DNA from: Flavobacteriales bacterium | GTDB taxonomy: Bacteria; Bacteroidota; Bacteroidia; Flavobacteriales; UA16 | Direction: 5' to 3' | DNA: 5,161 bases | Assembly (NCBI GenBank): GCA_002683735.1 | Contig: NYTZ01000120.1 | Coordinates: forward strand, 6,501 to 11,661 | Part shown: positions 4,480 through 5,161 of the stretch, one piece after another | Position numbering within the stretch: position 1 is the first letter of the stretch | Layout of the letters: each line of letters begins with the position of its first letter | Translations under genes and position numbers: made by a program | Notes under the pieces: model-generated | What the model was told of the DNA's origin: nothing | What the model saw: the letters and a program-made list of their open reading frames with translations, nothing else | The model's database searches: none

Positions 4480-5161
4480 CAGAGCGTCCCATTTCCTCCG
4501 GATCCCGATGCGCCGACCCGCCCCTTTTCCGATGCGGCCCGAGCCAGCGTTCTGACCTGCTCACCGGGCACCGAACTTTACAGCGCCTTTGGCCATACCG
4601 CTTTCCGCATCACGGACTTGGCGGCCGACCCGCCGCTCGATCGAGTGTACAATTATGGCACCTTCCATTTCGGGGACGGGTTCTATGCCCGCTTCATCCA
4701 AGGCGAGTTGATTTATTCCTTGAGCCCGAGCACCTTCGGGGGATTCCTCGAAAACTACATTCGGACCGGGCGTGGCGTCTCCGAGCAGCGTCTGAACCTC
4801 TGGCCGGAGGACATCGCGCGACTCGATGCCTATTTGCGGGCCAATGCCCACCCGGACCATTGCGACTACCGGTACCAGTTTCTTTATGACAATTGCGCCA
4901 CCCGCGTGATCACGGTGTTGGAAGCCGTGTTCGGTCCCCGCCTTACGGTGGATTGTGTGGACCGACGGGACAGCTCCTTCCGAGACTTGCTTCGGGCAAA
5001 GTTGGGCGGAGTGCCCTTGACGCGGTTCGGCATCGACGTCGTGCTGGGCCTGCCGGTGGATGCCCGGCTGGGGCGGTGCGGAGATGCCTTTCTGCCCGAT
5101 CACCTGGCGGTGGAATTGGAGGGCATGGTCCTTGATGCGCAGAGCCTCGACGAGCGTCCCC
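4414..5161 (+). CDS. Exported DUF4105 (Lnb N-terminal periplasmic domain) protein, 3' end missing
   Basis: The frame starts at GTG 4414, sharing GTGA with the dapF stop, and stays open to the right edge (249 full codons). This start gives a good Sec signal peptide directly: 'MKALYLFVVSLLFIGW' then 'GLVAQS', with likely cleavage after Ala22. There is no lipobox Cys at that point, so a lipoprotein is unlikely. Family landmarks follow: 'CSPGTELYSAFGHTAFRI' (49-66), 'YNYGTFHF' (79-86), 'FIQGELIYSL' (94-103), and 'YRYQFLYDNCATR' (152-164). His61 and Cys161 are the invariant-looking candidates for a catalytic pair. The H-before-C order and 'NC' context resemble circularly permuted papain-like/NlpC-P60 folds, but that is inference. 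The biochemical role of the family in Bacteroidota is not established to my knowledge. Its position after dapF suggests co-transcription and coupled translation. Confidence 0.85.
   Translation, partial: MKALYLFVVSLLFIGWTGGLVAQSVPFPPDPDAPTRPFSDAARASVLTCSPGTELYSAFGHTAFRITDLAADPPLDRVYNYGTFHFGDGFYARFIQGELIYSLSPSTFGGFLENYIRTGRGVSEQRLNLWPEDIARLDAYLRANAHPDHCDYRYQFLYDNCATRVITVLEAVFGPRLTVDCVDRRDSSFRDLLRAKLGGVPLTRFGIDVVLGLPVDARLGRCGDAFLPDHLAVELEGMVLDAQSLDERP

Noticed and set aside
4561..5103. Minus-strand open frame (180 codons) and + strand frame 4251-4889
   Set aside because: Both overlap the DUF4105 reading frame, which has a signal peptide and conserved family motifs. The alternatives do not.

Overview
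The window is GC-rich and almost entirely coding on the + strand. Two features point to the phylum Bacteroidota. The first protein ends in a type IX secretion (T9SS) C-terminal sorting domain, and neither dapF nor the gene after it has a clear Shine-Dalgarno sequence. The high GC suggests one of the GC-rich free-living lineages, such as Cryomorphaceae-like Flavobacteriales or Saprospiria-like groups. That placement is inference, and I cannot name a genus.

Layout: (1) Positions 1-3560 are the 3' part of one very large gene for a secreted surface protein. It is open at the left edge, with 1185 codons visible. It is a chain of about ten cysteine-containing, Asp/Thr-rich, HYR/Ig-like beta-sandwich repeats. 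The last repeat is interrupted by a non-repeat insert containing a Trp/Gly-rich domain of about 150 residues, and a T9SS sorting domain follows. (2) Positions 3561-3640 are the only intergenic gap. It holds a strong intrinsic terminator that also looks functional on the opposite strand, plus a 10-nt direct repeat. (3) Positions 3641-4417 encode diaminopimelate epimerase (dapF), complete, with both catalytic cysteines. (4) From 4414 to the right edge is the 5' part of a gene for an exported DUF4105-family (Lnb N-terminal periplasmic domain) protein. Its GTG start overlaps the dapF stop in a GTGA junction.

The first gene is probably transcribed separately from the other two. dapF and the DUF4105 gene look like a translationally coupled pair. 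DapF acts in the cytoplasm to make meso-diaminopimelate for lysine and peptidoglycan. The DUF4105 product is exported and keeps a His and a Cys that could form a papain-like active site, so a shared cell-envelope theme is possible but unproven.

I do not see a convincing new multi-gene system. The points most worth a second look are the domain nested inside the last repeat of the surface protein, the two-level repeat architecture, a 331-residue stretch with no Lys or Arg, and the dapF/DUF4105 coupling.
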